From Asticcacaulis taihuensis (GTDB lineage Bacteria; Pseudomonadota; Alphaproteobacteria; Caulobacterales; Caulobacteraceae), in assembly GCF_900100255.1 (NCBI RefSeq), contig NZ_FMTS01000001.1, forward strand, positions 992,001 through 1,056,000: a stretch of DNA of 64,000 bases, read 5' to 3'. Position numbers and translations under genes: made by a program. Position 1 is the first letter of the stretch. Every line of letters begins with the position of its first letter. A model generated the notes under the pieces. The model was not told the DNA's origin. It did no database searches and was given only the letters and a program-made list of their open reading frames with translations. This document shows positions 8,705 through 17,286 of this stretch, one piece after another.

Positions 8705-9460
8705 TTATCTCCCCAGGCCGGCCCGTCCGCGCAGACGAGCTGTTTCATCACGGACGCGATTGATCGCATCCGTTTCAGTCACAACCAGCAGGTTCTCGAT
8801 AACCCGCCCCAGGTGATCGCGCATCGCGTTGCGTGCGGCGTCGGGATCGCGCGCGGCAATAGCATCGACAATGGCGCGATGATCATCGATCTGCGGCTTG
8901 ACCCCGGCCGAACGCGAGCGCCGCAGCATTTCCATCGCCAATGGCGAGCGCTCGCGCACCTCCCAAAGGGTCTTGACCACTAAATACAGGGCATCGTTCT
9001 GCGTGGCGCTGGCGATACCAAGATGGAATTCGCGGTCTGCCGCTTCATCATGCGTCAGGGTCTCGCCGGCATTATTCTCGTCGATCATCCGATTGAGAAT
9101 CGTCTCAAGTTCTGCGATTTCCTCATCCGTGGCCATGGTGGCCGCGATAGCCGCTGTTTCGCCCTCGACCACACGCCTGGCCGCCGTCAGTTCGAAGGCG
9201 CCGATGTCCAGTTCGCTGGTCTCCAGCCCATTTGCCGGCGGCGCCGTGACATAGACACCCGATCCGCGGCGGGCAGCAACCAGACCCAGGATTTCCATAC
9301 CGATCATGGCTTCGCGGATGGTCAGGCGGCTGACCTGGAAACGCTCAACCAGAACCCGTTCCGGCGGCAGGCGGTCGCCTTCGCGGAATCGTCCCGCAGA
9401 AATGTCTGCCTGAAGGGCAGCAATGATATTCTGATAGAGCTTCTGATTATCCGCCGCCAT
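8705..9460 (-). CDS. GntR-family (FadR/FCD) transcriptional regulator, likely of hexuronate genes
   Basis: A 251-residue DNA-binding regulator. The N-terminal winged helix-turn-helix (LPPERVLVERFQVSRLTIREAMIGMEILGLVAARRGSGVYV) is typical of GntR proteins. The C-terminal FCD domain has the usual metal or ligand positions (DREFHLGIASAT and H-rich NAMRDHLGRV). Its place just upstream of manD suggests an UxuR/ExuR-like sensor of a hexuronate or hexonate. The ATG at 9460 directly precedes the HTH and is my preferred start; in-frame TTG or GTG codons further upstream (to 9505) are less likely. Confidence 0.85.
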   Translation of the reverse strand: MAADNQKLYQNIIAALQADISAGRFREGDRLPPERVLVERFQVSRLTIREAMIGMEILGLVAARRGSGVYVTAPPANGLETSELDIGAFELTAARRVVEGETAAIAATMATDEEIAELETILNRMIDENNAGETLTHDEAADREFHLGIASATQNDALYLVVKTLWEVRERSPLAMEMLRRSRSAGVKPQIDDHRAIVDAIAARDPDAARNAMRDHLGRVIENLLVVTETDAINRVRDETARLRGRAGLGR

Positions 9461-9651
9461 AGGCACTGAGTTCCCGTTGTCCGCCACCTGTAAATTCAAT
9501 TTCAAAAATATATCAGACTACTGAATCAGTCCAATTTATTTCAATTTGAATCCACATGGGCATCGGCGAAGGGTGTACTGTGCTCAGTCAACCATGATCC
9601 GGCACGTAATAATGACGGCGCCCTCGGCGATTACCTGAACGGCGACTTGTT

Positions 9652-10827
9652 TTAAGGAATGAACAGCAGGGCCGGTTTTTCGATCAGCCGCTTCAGGCGC
9701 TGGACGTAGGAGGCTGCATCGAAGCCGTCGATGATCCGATGATCGAAGGACGACGACAGGTTCATCAGGGTGCGGATTACCACTTGGCCATCCTTCACTA
9801 CCGGCCGTTCCACCAGCTTGTTAGGCCCCAGGATCGCCACCTCCGGCGCATTGATCACCGGCGTCGCCGCTATGCCGCCAAGCGTGCCCAGGCTCGTCAG
9901 GGTAATGGTCGAACCGCTTAAGGTCTCGCGGCTGGCCGTGCCGTCACGCGCGGCCTGGGTCACGCGTGCCAGTTCGCGGGCACAGCCCCAGATATCCAAG
10001 CTTTCAATATGGCGGACCACAGGCACCACCAGGCCGTTCGCCGTCTGGGTGGCAATGCCGATGTGGACGGCATCATAGGTGCGCAGGATACCTGCCTCAT
10101 CGTCGTAGCGCGCATTGACATTGGGGAATTCCGGCCGCAGCTTCACCACCGCCTGCATAAAGAAAGGCAGCAGGGTCAGCTTTGGCTGGTTGGCGCTCCG
10201 CGCCTCATTCAGTTCCTTGCGCAAGGCTTCCAGATTGGTCATGTCGAATTCCTCGACATAGGCGAAATGCGGGATATTGCGTTTGGATGCCTGCATTTTT
10301 TCGGCGATCTTGCGGCGCAGGCCGACAATGCGGACTTCGGTCACGCCATCGGATGTGACCGGGGCGATTTCCGGCTCGGCATAGGCGTCCAGATCTTCGG
10401 GCAGGACGCGCCCTTCCGGCCCCGTACCGATCACAGACGACAGGGGAACCCCCATCTCGTTGGCGCGGTGGCGTGTGGCTGGCGCCGCCAGAGGCGCAGG
10501 TTTCGAGGCGGTGGGGACAGGCTTTTCGGCCGGTTCCGGCAGCGCCTCCGGCTTTGCCGCCCCGGCAGATGCGGCTTCGCCATAGCCTGCCACGTCCAGT
10601 TCAACCAGCACAGAGCCGACCGGCGCGAAATCACCGGTCTCGCCATGGATAGCCAAAACCGTACCGGTGACCGGCGAGGTGATCTCGACCGACGCCTTGT
10701 CGGTCAGCATATCGACCAGCGGCGCATCTTCCTGTACGACATCGCCGGCCTTGACATACCAGGCGCCGATTTCAGCCTCGGCCACGCCTTCGCCGACATC
10801 GGGCAGACGGAAAAGATAGAGGCCCAT
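9652..10827 (-). CDS. bkdB: Branched-chain alpha-keto acid dehydrogenase E2 (dihydrolipoyl acyltransferase)
   Basis: This E2 core subunit transfers the acyl group from E1-bound lipoate to CoA. Three parts are visible: one lipoyl domain (residues 1-75, lipoyl Lys in MLTDKASVEI, K44), an Ala/Pro linker, and a peripheral-subunit-binding domain (about 118-152, ending in GTGPEGRVLPEDL). The acyltransferase domain ends with the catalytic SFDHRIIDG (H363, D367). With E1alpha and E1beta directly upstream, the branched-chain (Val/Leu/Ile) complex is favoured over pyruvate dehydrogenase. The E3 lipoamide dehydrogenase is not in the window. The gap to E1beta is only three bases. Confidence 0.9.
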   Translation of the reverse strand: MGLYLFRLPDVGEGVAEAEIGAWYVKAGDVVQEDAPLVDMLTDKASVEITSPVTGTVLAIHGETGDFAPVGSVLVELDVAGYGEAASAGAAKPEALPEPAEKPVPTASKPAPLAAPATRHRANEMGVPLSSVIGTGPEGRVLPEDLDAYAEPEIAPVTSDGVTEVRIVGLRRKIAEKMQASKRNIPHFAYVEEFDMTNLEALRKELNEARSANQPKLTLLPFFMQAVVKLRPEFPNVNARYDDEAGILRTYDAVHIGIATQTANGLVVPVVRHIESLDIWGCARELARVTQAARDGTASRETLSGSTITLTSLGTLGGIAATPVINAPEVAILGPNKLVERPVVKDGQVVIRTLMNLSSSFDHRIIDGFDAASYVQRLKRLIEKPALLFIP

Positions 10828-10830
10828 ACT

Positions 10831-11844
10831 TCAGTTCTCCATGGCAGAGTTGAGTGCCCTTATGATTCGGGCGGGTCCGGGGAAATAGTCCCATTCAAAA
10901 GCGTGAGGATATGGCGTGTCCCAACCGCAGACCCGGCCGATCGGCGCCTTCAGGTGATAGAAGCAGCGCTCCTGGATCAGGGCCGAAAGCTCGGCGCCAA
11001 AACCGCTGAAGCGCGAAGCTTCGTGGACAATAACACAGCGTCCGGTCTTCTTCACCGAGGCCACTATGGTGTCGATATCGAGCGGTACGATGGAGCGCAG
11101 GTCGATCAGTTCGGCGTCAAGGCCGCTTTCTTCTATGGCCGAGAGCGCCACATGCACCATGGTGCCGTAGGCGAGGACCGTTACCTCGCTGCCCGGTCGG
11201 GTTATCGCCGCCTTGCCGAGCGGCACCGTATAATGGCCTTCCGGCACCTCGGCATCCTTATGGCCCGCCCAGGTCTTCATCGCCTGATCGGGACGGCCAT
11301 CGAAGGGGCCGTTATAGATGCGCTTCGGCTCCAGGAAAACGACCGGGTCGTCGCATTCTATGGCCGCGATCAAAAGTCCTTTGGCGTCGTACGGATTGGA
11401 CGGAATGACCGTTTTGAGGCCGGTGATATGGGCGAAGATCGCTTCCGGCGACTGACTGTGCGTCTGGCCGCCGAAGATGCCGCCGCCATAGGGCGAACGC
11501 ACGGTCAGCGGCGCCCAGAATTCGCCGCCCGACCGGTAACGCAGGCGCGCCGCCTCGGAAACGAGTTGATCATAGGCCGGCAGGATGTAGTCGGCGAACT
11601 GGATCTCCACCACCGGCCGCAGACCATAGGCGCCCATACCGATGGCGGCGGCAATGATGCCGCCTTCGCTGATCGGCGCATCGAAGCAGCGCGTCAGCCC
11701 GTGCTTTTCCTGGAGCTTGTCGGTGACACGGAATACCCCGCCAAAATAGCCGACATCCTCGCCGAAGATCAGGGTATCCGGATCGCTGGCGAGGGTGATA
11801 TCGAGCGCATTATTGAGCGCCTGGATCATGTTCATGCTGGCCAT
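10831..11844 (-). CDS. bkdA2: Branched-chain 2-oxoacid dehydrogenase E1 beta subunit
   Basis: A 337-residue transketolase-like beta subunit that completes the thiamine-diphosphate site of E1. It has the FGEDVGYFGGVFRVTDKL motif with the ThDP-binding Glu, the EGGIIAAAIGMGAYGLRPVVEIQFADYI segment, the SRSPYGGG-type loop (TVRSPYGGGIFGGQTHSQSPEA) and the C-terminal transketolase domain (GTMVHVAL, EASRFSGFGAEL). Three-base gaps on both sides show a tight E1alpha-E1beta-E2 operon. It decarboxylates the 2-oxoacids of Val, Leu and Ile to supply branched acyl-CoA. Confidence 0.92.
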   Translation of the reverse strand: MASMNMIQALNNALDITLASDPDTLIFGEDVGYFGGVFRVTDKLQEKHGLTRCFDAPISEGGIIAAAIGMGAYGLRPVVEIQFADYILPAYDQLVSEAARLRYRSGGEFWAPLTVRSPYGGGIFGGQTHSQSPEAIFAHITGLKTVIPSNPYDAKGLLIAAIECDDPVVFLEPKRIYNGPFDGRPDQAMKTWAGHKDAEVPEGHYTVPLGKAAITRPGSEVTVLAYGTMVHVALSAIEESGLDAELIDLRSIVPLDIDTIVASVKKTGRCVIVHEASRFSGFGAELSALIQERCFYHLKAPIGRVCGWDTPYPHAFEWDYFPGPARIIRALNSAMEN

Positions 11845-11847
11845 GTT

Positions 11848-13077
11848 TTATATCCCCAGCTCTTTGCGTTGCTCGATCACGCGCCAGTCCGGTTCCTTGA
11901 AGACGCCCTCGAACATCTCGGCCACCGGCGGCTTGGATTTGCCAAGCGTGCCCACCGCCTCACCCTCGCGGACAGCGGCATTGATCTCTTCCGTCAGTTC
12001 GGCGGTCAGGGCGTCATGACGCGCTTCGTCCCATTCACCGATGGTGATCAGATGTGTCTTCAGTCGCACGATAGGATCGCCCAGCGGCCAGTGGACCGGT
12101 TCGTCGACCGGCCGGTACTTGGTCGGGTCGTCGCTGGTCGAATGGCCGGCCGCACGATAGGTGAAGAACTCGATCAGGGTCGAACCGAGGTTGGCATGGG
12201 CGCGTTCCGCCGCCCATTGGGTAGCGGCGCAGACGGCCAGGAAATCGTTGCCATCGACGCGCAGGCCCGGAATGCCGTAGCCTATGGCTTTGGCGGCGAA
12301 GGTGGTATCGCGCGGGTTGGCGATGCCGGCGAAGGTCGAGATCGCCCACTGGTTATTGGTGACACACAAAATCGCCGGCGCGTGGTAGACGCCGGCAAAG
12401 GTCAGGGCTTCGTGGAAATCGCCCTCAGCGGTCGTGCCTTCGCCAACATAGCCCAGCGCGATCTTGTCGTCATTCCTGTAGGCCGAGGCCATGGCCCAGC
12501 CGACGGCATGGCCGAAACGGCTGCCGAGATTGCCGGACAGCGAATAGAAGCCGTAATCCCGCGCCGAATAAAGCACCGGAAGCTGACGCCCCTTCAGCGG
12601 ATCTTTTTCATTGGAAAAGAGCTGGTTGACCAGGTTTATCAGCGGATAGTCGCGCGCCATCAGCCAGCTCAGGACGCGGTAGGTCGGGAAACACATGTCC
12701 CCCTGCCCCAGCATCAGGGATTGCGCCGCGCCGATGGCCTCCTCGCCGGTCGATTTCATGTAGAAGCTCGTCTTGCCCTGGCGTTGCAGGCGGAACAGCT
12801 TGTCATCGAACAGGCGCGTCTGGAGCATGGCGCGCAGCCCCTTGCGCAGCAGATCTGGCGAAACATCCGGCGCCCAGGGCCCGACCGCGTGGCCACCTTC
12901 ATCGAGCACCCGTACCAGCGAAAACGGCATGTCGCGCATGTCCGCCTCGCAGCCGAGCGGGTCAGGCCGGCGCACCGATCCGGCTTCGGGCACCACCAGG
13001 CCATCGAAATTGACGGGTTCCCCCGGCCGTGCCTGCGGCTTGGGTATATAAAGCTGAAGACGCGTTTTATCCGGCAT
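11848..13077 (-). CDS. bkdA1: Branched-chain 2-oxoacid dehydrogenase E1 alpha subunit
   Basis: A 409-residue alpha subunit carrying the ThDP motif from G212-E-G to N241-N242. It also carries the flexible loop YRAAGHSTSDDPTKYR, equivalent to the phosphorylation loop of mammalian BCKDH E1alpha. The extended N-terminus (PVNFDGLVVPEAGSVRRPD) is typical of BkdA1 and absent from PDH E1alpha. It is the first gene of the operon and has an AGGGAG ribosome site upstream of the ATG at 13077. No BkdR/Lrp regulator adjoins it. Confidence 0.93.
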   Translation of the reverse strand: MPDKTRLQLYIPKPQARPGEPVNFDGLVVPEAGSVRRPDPLGCEADMRDMPFSLVRVLDEGGHAVGPWAPDVSPDLLRKGLRAMLQTRLFDDKLFRLQRQGKTSFYMKSTGEEAIGAAQSLMLGQGDMCFPTYRVLSWLMARDYPLINLVNQLFSNEKDPLKGRQLPVLYSARDYGFYSLSGNLGSRFGHAVGWAMASAYRNDDKIALGYVGEGTTAEGDFHEALTFAGVYHAPAILCVTNNQWAISTFAGIANPRDTTFAAKAIGYGIPGLRVDGNDFLAVCAATQWAAERAHANLGSTLIEFFTYRAAGHSTSDDPTKYRPVDEPVHWPLGDPIVRLKTHLITIGEWDEARHDALTAELTEEINAAVREGEAVGTLGKSKPPVAEMFEGVFKEPDWRVIEQRKELGI

Positions 13078-13198
13078 CTGACCGCACTCCCTGTGTCGGC
13101 TTTTTTGTCAGCTTGCCACGACCCCTTAAGTAAAATCTTCCTTTCTTTGCTGAAAACAGGTCAAAAACGAAATTGTTATCCTGTGGAGTTGCCTGAAG

Positions 13199-14764
13199 TC
13201 AGAAAACTATCCTGCGTCCGATATTGATCGCTTTCAGAAATGGTTCGTCGTGGCTGACCACTAAGAGCGCACCATCGTAAGCCCGCAATCCGGCCTCTAC
13301 CGCCTCTATCGAGTCGATATCGAGATGATTGGTCGGCTCATCAAGGATCAGCAGATCTGGTAGTACCGCTCCGCCCAGCACGCAGGCCAGTCCGGCGCGC
13401 AGCATTTGTCCACCGCTGAGGCTGGAAACGATCTGTAGCGCCGCATCAGCCCGGAACATGAACCGTGCCAGCGCCGCACGACAGGCATTTTCATCGACCT
13501 GCGGATGAAGACGATGGAAATTTTCACGGATCGACCGGGCGGGATCAAGCAGGCTCAGCGACTGATCCAGCAGGGCCAGACTGTCCGTCACACGCACAGA
13601 TCCTGCCCACGGCTTGAGGCCGCCCGTGATCAACTTAAGCAGGGTCGTTTTGCCCGATCCGTTCGCCCCGATAATGGCCACACGTTCCGGTCCAATCAGG
13701 GTCAGGGAAAAATCCCGAAGAACCGGCTGATCCTCATACCCCACTATCACATCATTGATTTGCAATACCGTGCGACCAGCACGCAAGCCGGTAGACGGCA
13801 TGGGAACCGACAACGGCTGGAGGATTTCGATTCGCTCTCGCGCTTTGGTTACCGCCATCATCGCTTCTGTGCGCTGACGTTCTGCCAGGCGGGCCTGCTC
13901 ACCGCTTGTATTTTCACTGCGGCTCTTCAGGGCCCCGAGCAGTATACGCGGCGCATCCCCCTTGGCGGCCCTCTTCTTTCCTGTGCTATCCTTGCGTGCC
14001 TTGCGTTCTGTAGCGGCCTGCGCGGCACGGGCAGTATCGCTAATGCGCTTTTCGGCATCAGCGAGATTGGCCTCAACCGCTGCCAGTTCCAGTGCCTTGC
14101 GGGCGCGATAATGGCTCCAGTTGCCGCCATAACGCGTGGCGCCAAGCGAGGTCAGTTCGACAATGGCGTCCATGGCCTCCAGCAATTCGCGGTCGTGGCT
14201 GACGACAATCGCGCCCTTCCGCCAACCGACCAGCAGGTCGAGCACAGCGCGCCGCCCTTCCCGGTCGAGATTATTGGTCGGTTCATCGAGCAGCAAAAAG
14301 TCTGGCGCGGAAAAAACCAGCGCCGCCAGACCGGCGCGGGTTTGCTGGCCGCCGGAGAGCGTGGGCAGCCGGGTCTCCGGCAGGACATTGAGCCCGACAC
14401 GGGCCAGCGCAACAGTCATCCGCGCTTCCAGGGTCCAGTCGGCGCTCTCAAAATCCGCGGCCGTGGCCTCGCCGGCTTCGGCGCGATGCAGGATCGCCAG
14501 CGCCTCGGTCACGCCGAACAGATCAGCCACGGTTTCCGCCGGGCTGGTCAGAACCTTCTGGCTCAGGACGCCCAACGAACCGGTGACAGAAATGTGCCCC
14601 GCCTGGAGCGGCAAGGCGCCGGAGATAAGATTGAGCAAGGTCGTCTTGCCGGTGCCATTGCGGCCGACAAGTCCGGTGCGCTCAATGCCAAAGCTCAGGT
14701 TGAGTTGGGAAAACAGATTGCGGCCGTCGATCGACCACGACAGGTCGGACAGGATAACAGACAT
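13199..14764 (-). CDS. ABC-F family ATPase with two nucleotide-binding domains
   Basis: A 521-residue soluble protein with two ABC domains and no membrane segment. Walker A motifs are GRNGTGKTT (about residues 35-43) and GANGSGKTT (about 345-353). The signatures are LSGGQQTRAGLAALV and LSGGQMLRAGLACVL, and the Walker B motifs are LLLDEPTNNLD and LILDEPTNHLD. The linker between the domains is rich in Lys, Arg and Glu. ABC-F proteins act on ribosomes in translation control, ribosome rescue or antibiotic protection. This one resembles the YheS/Uup/YbiT group in size. The sequence does not show which role applies, and no resistance genes adjoin it. Confidence 0.9.
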   Translation of the reverse strand: MSVILSDLSWSIDGRNLFSQLNLSFGIERTGLVGRNGTGKTTLLNLISGALPLQAGHISVTGSLGVLSQKVLTSPAETVADLFGVTEALAILHRAEAGEATAADFESADWTLEARMTVALARVGLNVLPETRLPTLSGGQQTRAGLAALVFSAPDFLLLDEPTNNLDREGRRAVLDLLVGWRKGAIVVSHDRELLEAMDAIVELTSLGATRYGGNWSHYRARKALELAAVEANLADAEKRISDTARAAQAATERKARKDSTGKKRAAKGDAPRILLGALKSRSENTSGEQARLAERQRTEAMMAVTKARERIEILQPLSVPMPSTGLRAGRTVLQINDVIVGYEDQPVLRDFSLTLIGPERVAIIGANGSGKTTLLKLITGGLKPWAGSVRVTDSLALLDQSLSLLDPARSIRENFHRLHPQVDENACRAALARFMFRADAALQIVSSLSGGQMLRAGLACVLGGAVLPDLLILDEPTNHLDIDSIEAVEAGLRAYDGALLVVSHDEPFLKAINIGRRIVF

Positions 14765-14861
14765 GGATATGGATTTCCTCGGAGGTCAACAAAGGGCGTT
14801 TGTCTCTGAGCGGTGAAATCACATGTGTCGGTTTATCCTGTCGGGTGGCTGTCCGGTTGAT

Positions 14862-17204
14862 TTAGGCGGTCAGGATCGGTTTGGCAAGACTGACCTCTAT
14901 GGAGAGTTCCGCCGCCCTGCCCGGTTTGAAGGTGACTATATCGCCAGCCAGCTTCACCGTTTTGCCGCCGATCCTGATGCTTTTCACCTTCATGTCCTTC
15001 GGCAGGCGCAGGCTGAGTTCCACCTCATCCGGCCGCTCTTCACCATGGAATGTCACCTTGCCGGATACCTTTTCGCCACCGCCCTGCAGGGCCAGGTCAA
15101 CCCTGCCCCAGCGGGTCGGCGCACCCTCAATACGGATCGGCTGGCCAGAGGCGAACCACTCGCGCGGAATGGCACGGCCGAGATAAAGCGTCTCGCTGTC
15201 CGACGCCTCGAAGACCAGCATCCAGCGAACCAGTTTCGGAATGGTGAGCTGTGCCGGAATGCAATAGAGCGGCAGATCGCCATCGATACCTGTCACTTCG
15301 CCCGCCACCCAGGTGCCAGGCGTATGCGAATGATAACGGTGCGAATGCAGGAACAGCAGATATTCTTCAATGCGACCAGAGCGTAATAACTGCTGGGCAT
15401 AACCGTAAGAGATAAAACCCAACTGGTCGCGGTGCGTTTCGTTGGCCGGCGCGATATTGGCGACCACGCCGATGCAGGTGCCGCCATGGCCGCGCACACC
15501 GTCAATCACGGTCTGCGCCAAGTCGTCCGGCAAGACATCGGCGTGCAGCATTTCGGCATAGACGCGATGCGCCCAGCCTTGCTCCGTGCGCTGCTTTTTC
15601 TCTCGTGCCTCGGCATAGGCTTCGCGGTGGGTCAGTTTCGCACCCGGCAGGACGGCGACATAAGGCGGCGTCAGATCATTGCGGACATTGGCGCGCAGGG
15701 TTTTCACCAGTTGCGCCTGAAGCTGATCGGCCCGGCGGTTCCAGTCGGCCGCCAGCGCCACTTGCTCGGGCGCGATCACCGGCCAGACACGAGCAATGTC
15801 GCGCCAGCCACGCACGGCGAAGGCCGAGTTATTCCAGTACGGCTTCCACCACAGGGTCGGATCGGGATGCAGGCAGGCATCGGATTCGCTCCAGCCATCG
15901 ATCAGGCCGAAACCGGCGTCGTCGGCCGGCTTCTTCAGGCTGAGATCGTGCATTTCGGTCAGGATGGCCGCGGTGTTGGCGATCTTGCCGGCGTGCTTGC
16001 GTAAGGTCTCCACATCGCCGGTATAGGCGAAATAACGCGCCAGCAGGCTAAGAGTCAGCCCGAACTGCGGGGTTTCCGGCCCGCGCATATTGATCATGCC
16101 ATCGGGCGCGGTGAATTCGTTGAAATAGTTGTCGAGCACTGCCCTTGCCTGATTGAAGCGGCCCCATTCGAGATTGGCATAGAGCGACGACGTCAGGATA
16201 TCCTGGAAGCCGTCATATTCCGGACCGAAATAGTCGCGGTCGACCACACCATATTTCGGATAGACGCCTTGCGGCCGCGTCATCAGTTCCTTGACGAAGG
16301 CGTGGCTGACCATATCGCCCAAAGCCTTGTCGGGGACGGTCAGGGCGCATTGGTCCCTGACCTCGTTCTGCCAGTAGGCGGCGAAATCAAACAGCGCCTG
16401 ATAGAATTCGGCCGTCGTCGGCTCTTTCCGGCGCGGCGGATATGGCGCGTAGGAATAGCCAAAGGCCGTTTTCACCGGTTGGCCGTTATCATACTGGATA
16501 GTGCGGTGCCAGGTCTGGACCAGCAGGGCATCGGGCGCCTTAACATCGGCGAAGACCAGCAGGTCGTAATAACGCGTCGGTGATACCTCGATGATCTTGT
16601 GGATCGCCGGCAGCCAGCCGCCGAGTAGGCCCTCCCAGCGCTTTTTCGCCATATCATCGCCTTGCAATTTTGGAAAGGCGTGCTCCGGACGGTAACCGCG
16701 CGTGCGGCCGTTTGGGAAGACCGGCATGGTATCGCCCTGTTGGCGAGTGCCTACGAAATTGGTCCAGGCCAGACGGGTATAAAGCCCCTCCTGCGTATAG
16801 TTCCAGCCCGCCGGCGGGGCCGCGCGGCGCACAGCTTCGGGATCGGGATCGTCGCCAGCAGCCAGCAGCTTGTCGGCCAGCAGGTCGGCATCAGCGAGGC
16901 AGATATCCTTCAGGGAAAGCCCAAGATATTTAGGCTCGATATCGTCGAAACAGGCTTCCAGCCGCTTCGACAAAACCAATGCCTGATCGCCCCTGACGAA
17001 GGTGATGACGCCATCGCGCCGGCTCTGATCCTCATAGACCGTCCAGCCATCGAATTCGGCCAGTTTTGCGTGGCCGGTTACCGGTGCATCACCCGACGCT
17101 ATCAGTTTTGGCCCGGCCTGCGCCTCTCCGGCAAAGGCAGGGGCGGCTATGGCGGCTACTGTAGAGCCCATGAGAAAGGCGCGACGGTCAAAACGGACAG
17201 GCAT
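14862..17204 (-). CDS. Tat-exported six-hairpin-type protein of unknown specificity, candidate glycoside hydrolase
   Basis: I do not recognise a specific family. The 780-residue protein begins with a Tat signal (DRRAFLMGS, then a hydrophobic stretch ending AFAGEAQAG). An N-terminal beta-rich region reaches about residue 280. A central helical-repeat region (about 280-640) has repeated aromatic/acidic motifs such as YDGFQDILTSSLYANLEWGRF, MINMRGPETPQFGLT and LIDGWSESDACLHPDPTLWWKPYW, and a short beta domain closes it. This layout fits (alpha/alpha)6 glycosidases or lyases; Asp/Glu residues in GWSESDAC and MRGPETP are catalytic candidates. It lies 82 bases downstream of the TonB receptor on the same strand, with a terminator-like hairpin between them. 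Confidence 0.6.
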   Translation of the reverse strand: MPVRFDRRAFLMGSTVAAIAAPAFAGEAQAGPKLIASGDAPVTGHAKLAEFDGWTVYEDQSRRDGVITFVRGDQALVLSKRLEACFDDIEPKYLGLSLKDICLADADLLADKLLAAGDDPDPEAVRRAAPPAGWNYTQEGLYTRLAWTNFVGTRQQGDTMPVFPNGRTRGYRPEHAFPKLQGDDMAKKRWEGLLGGWLPAIHKIIEVSPTRYYDLLVFADVKAPDALLVQTWHRTIQYDNGQPVKTAFGYSYAPYPPRRKEPTTAEFYQALFDFAAYWQNEVRDQCALTVPDKALGDMVSHAFVKELMTRPQGVYPKYGVVDRDYFGPEYDGFQDILTSSLYANLEWGRFNQARAVLDNYFNEFTAPDGMINMRGPETPQFGLTLSLLARYFAYTGDVETLRKHAGKIANTAAILTEMHDLSLKKPADDAGFGLIDGWSESDACLHPDPTLWWKPYWNNSAFAVRGWRDIARVWPVIAPEQVALAADWNRRADQLQAQLVKTLRANVRNDLTPPYVAVLPGAKLTHREAYAEAREKKQRTEQGWAHRVYAEMLHADVLPDDLAQTVIDGVRGHGGTCIGVVANIAPANETHRDQLGFISYGYAQQLLRSGRIEEYLLFLHSHRYHSHTPGTWVAGEVTGIDGDLPLYCIPAQLTIPKLVRWMLVFEASDSETLYLGRAIPREWFASGQPIRIEGAPTRWGRVDLALQGGGEKVSGKVTFHGEERPDEVELSLRLPKDMKVKSIRIGGKTVKLAGDIVTFKPGRAAELSIEVSLAKPILTA

Positions 17205-17222
17205 GGAGGGCTCCTTGTGGTC

Positions 17223-17259
17223 AAAAAAAGGGCGTCGCCGGCCTGAACCAACAACGCCC
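17223..17259 (-). terminator. Hairpin with T-run between TonB receptor and downstream gene
   Basis: On the minus strand GGGCGTTG and CGACGCCC form an 8-bp stem (one G-U) with a 14-base loop, followed directly by seven T. It lies 27 bases after the receptor stop and 19 bases before the next start. It probably attenuates transcription so that the secreted enzyme is made at a lower level than the receptor. Confidence 0.65.
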
Positions 17260-17286
17260 CCTGGGTACGCTCAGATAATTACCCTT

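Noticed and set aside
10009-13227. Open frame of more than 1000 codons on the plus strand across the bkd genes
   Set aside because: It is antisense to three genes with complete, well-conserved enzyme motifs on the minus strand; its translation is Arg/Gly/His-rich with no domain pattern, as expected for a GC-rich shadow frame.
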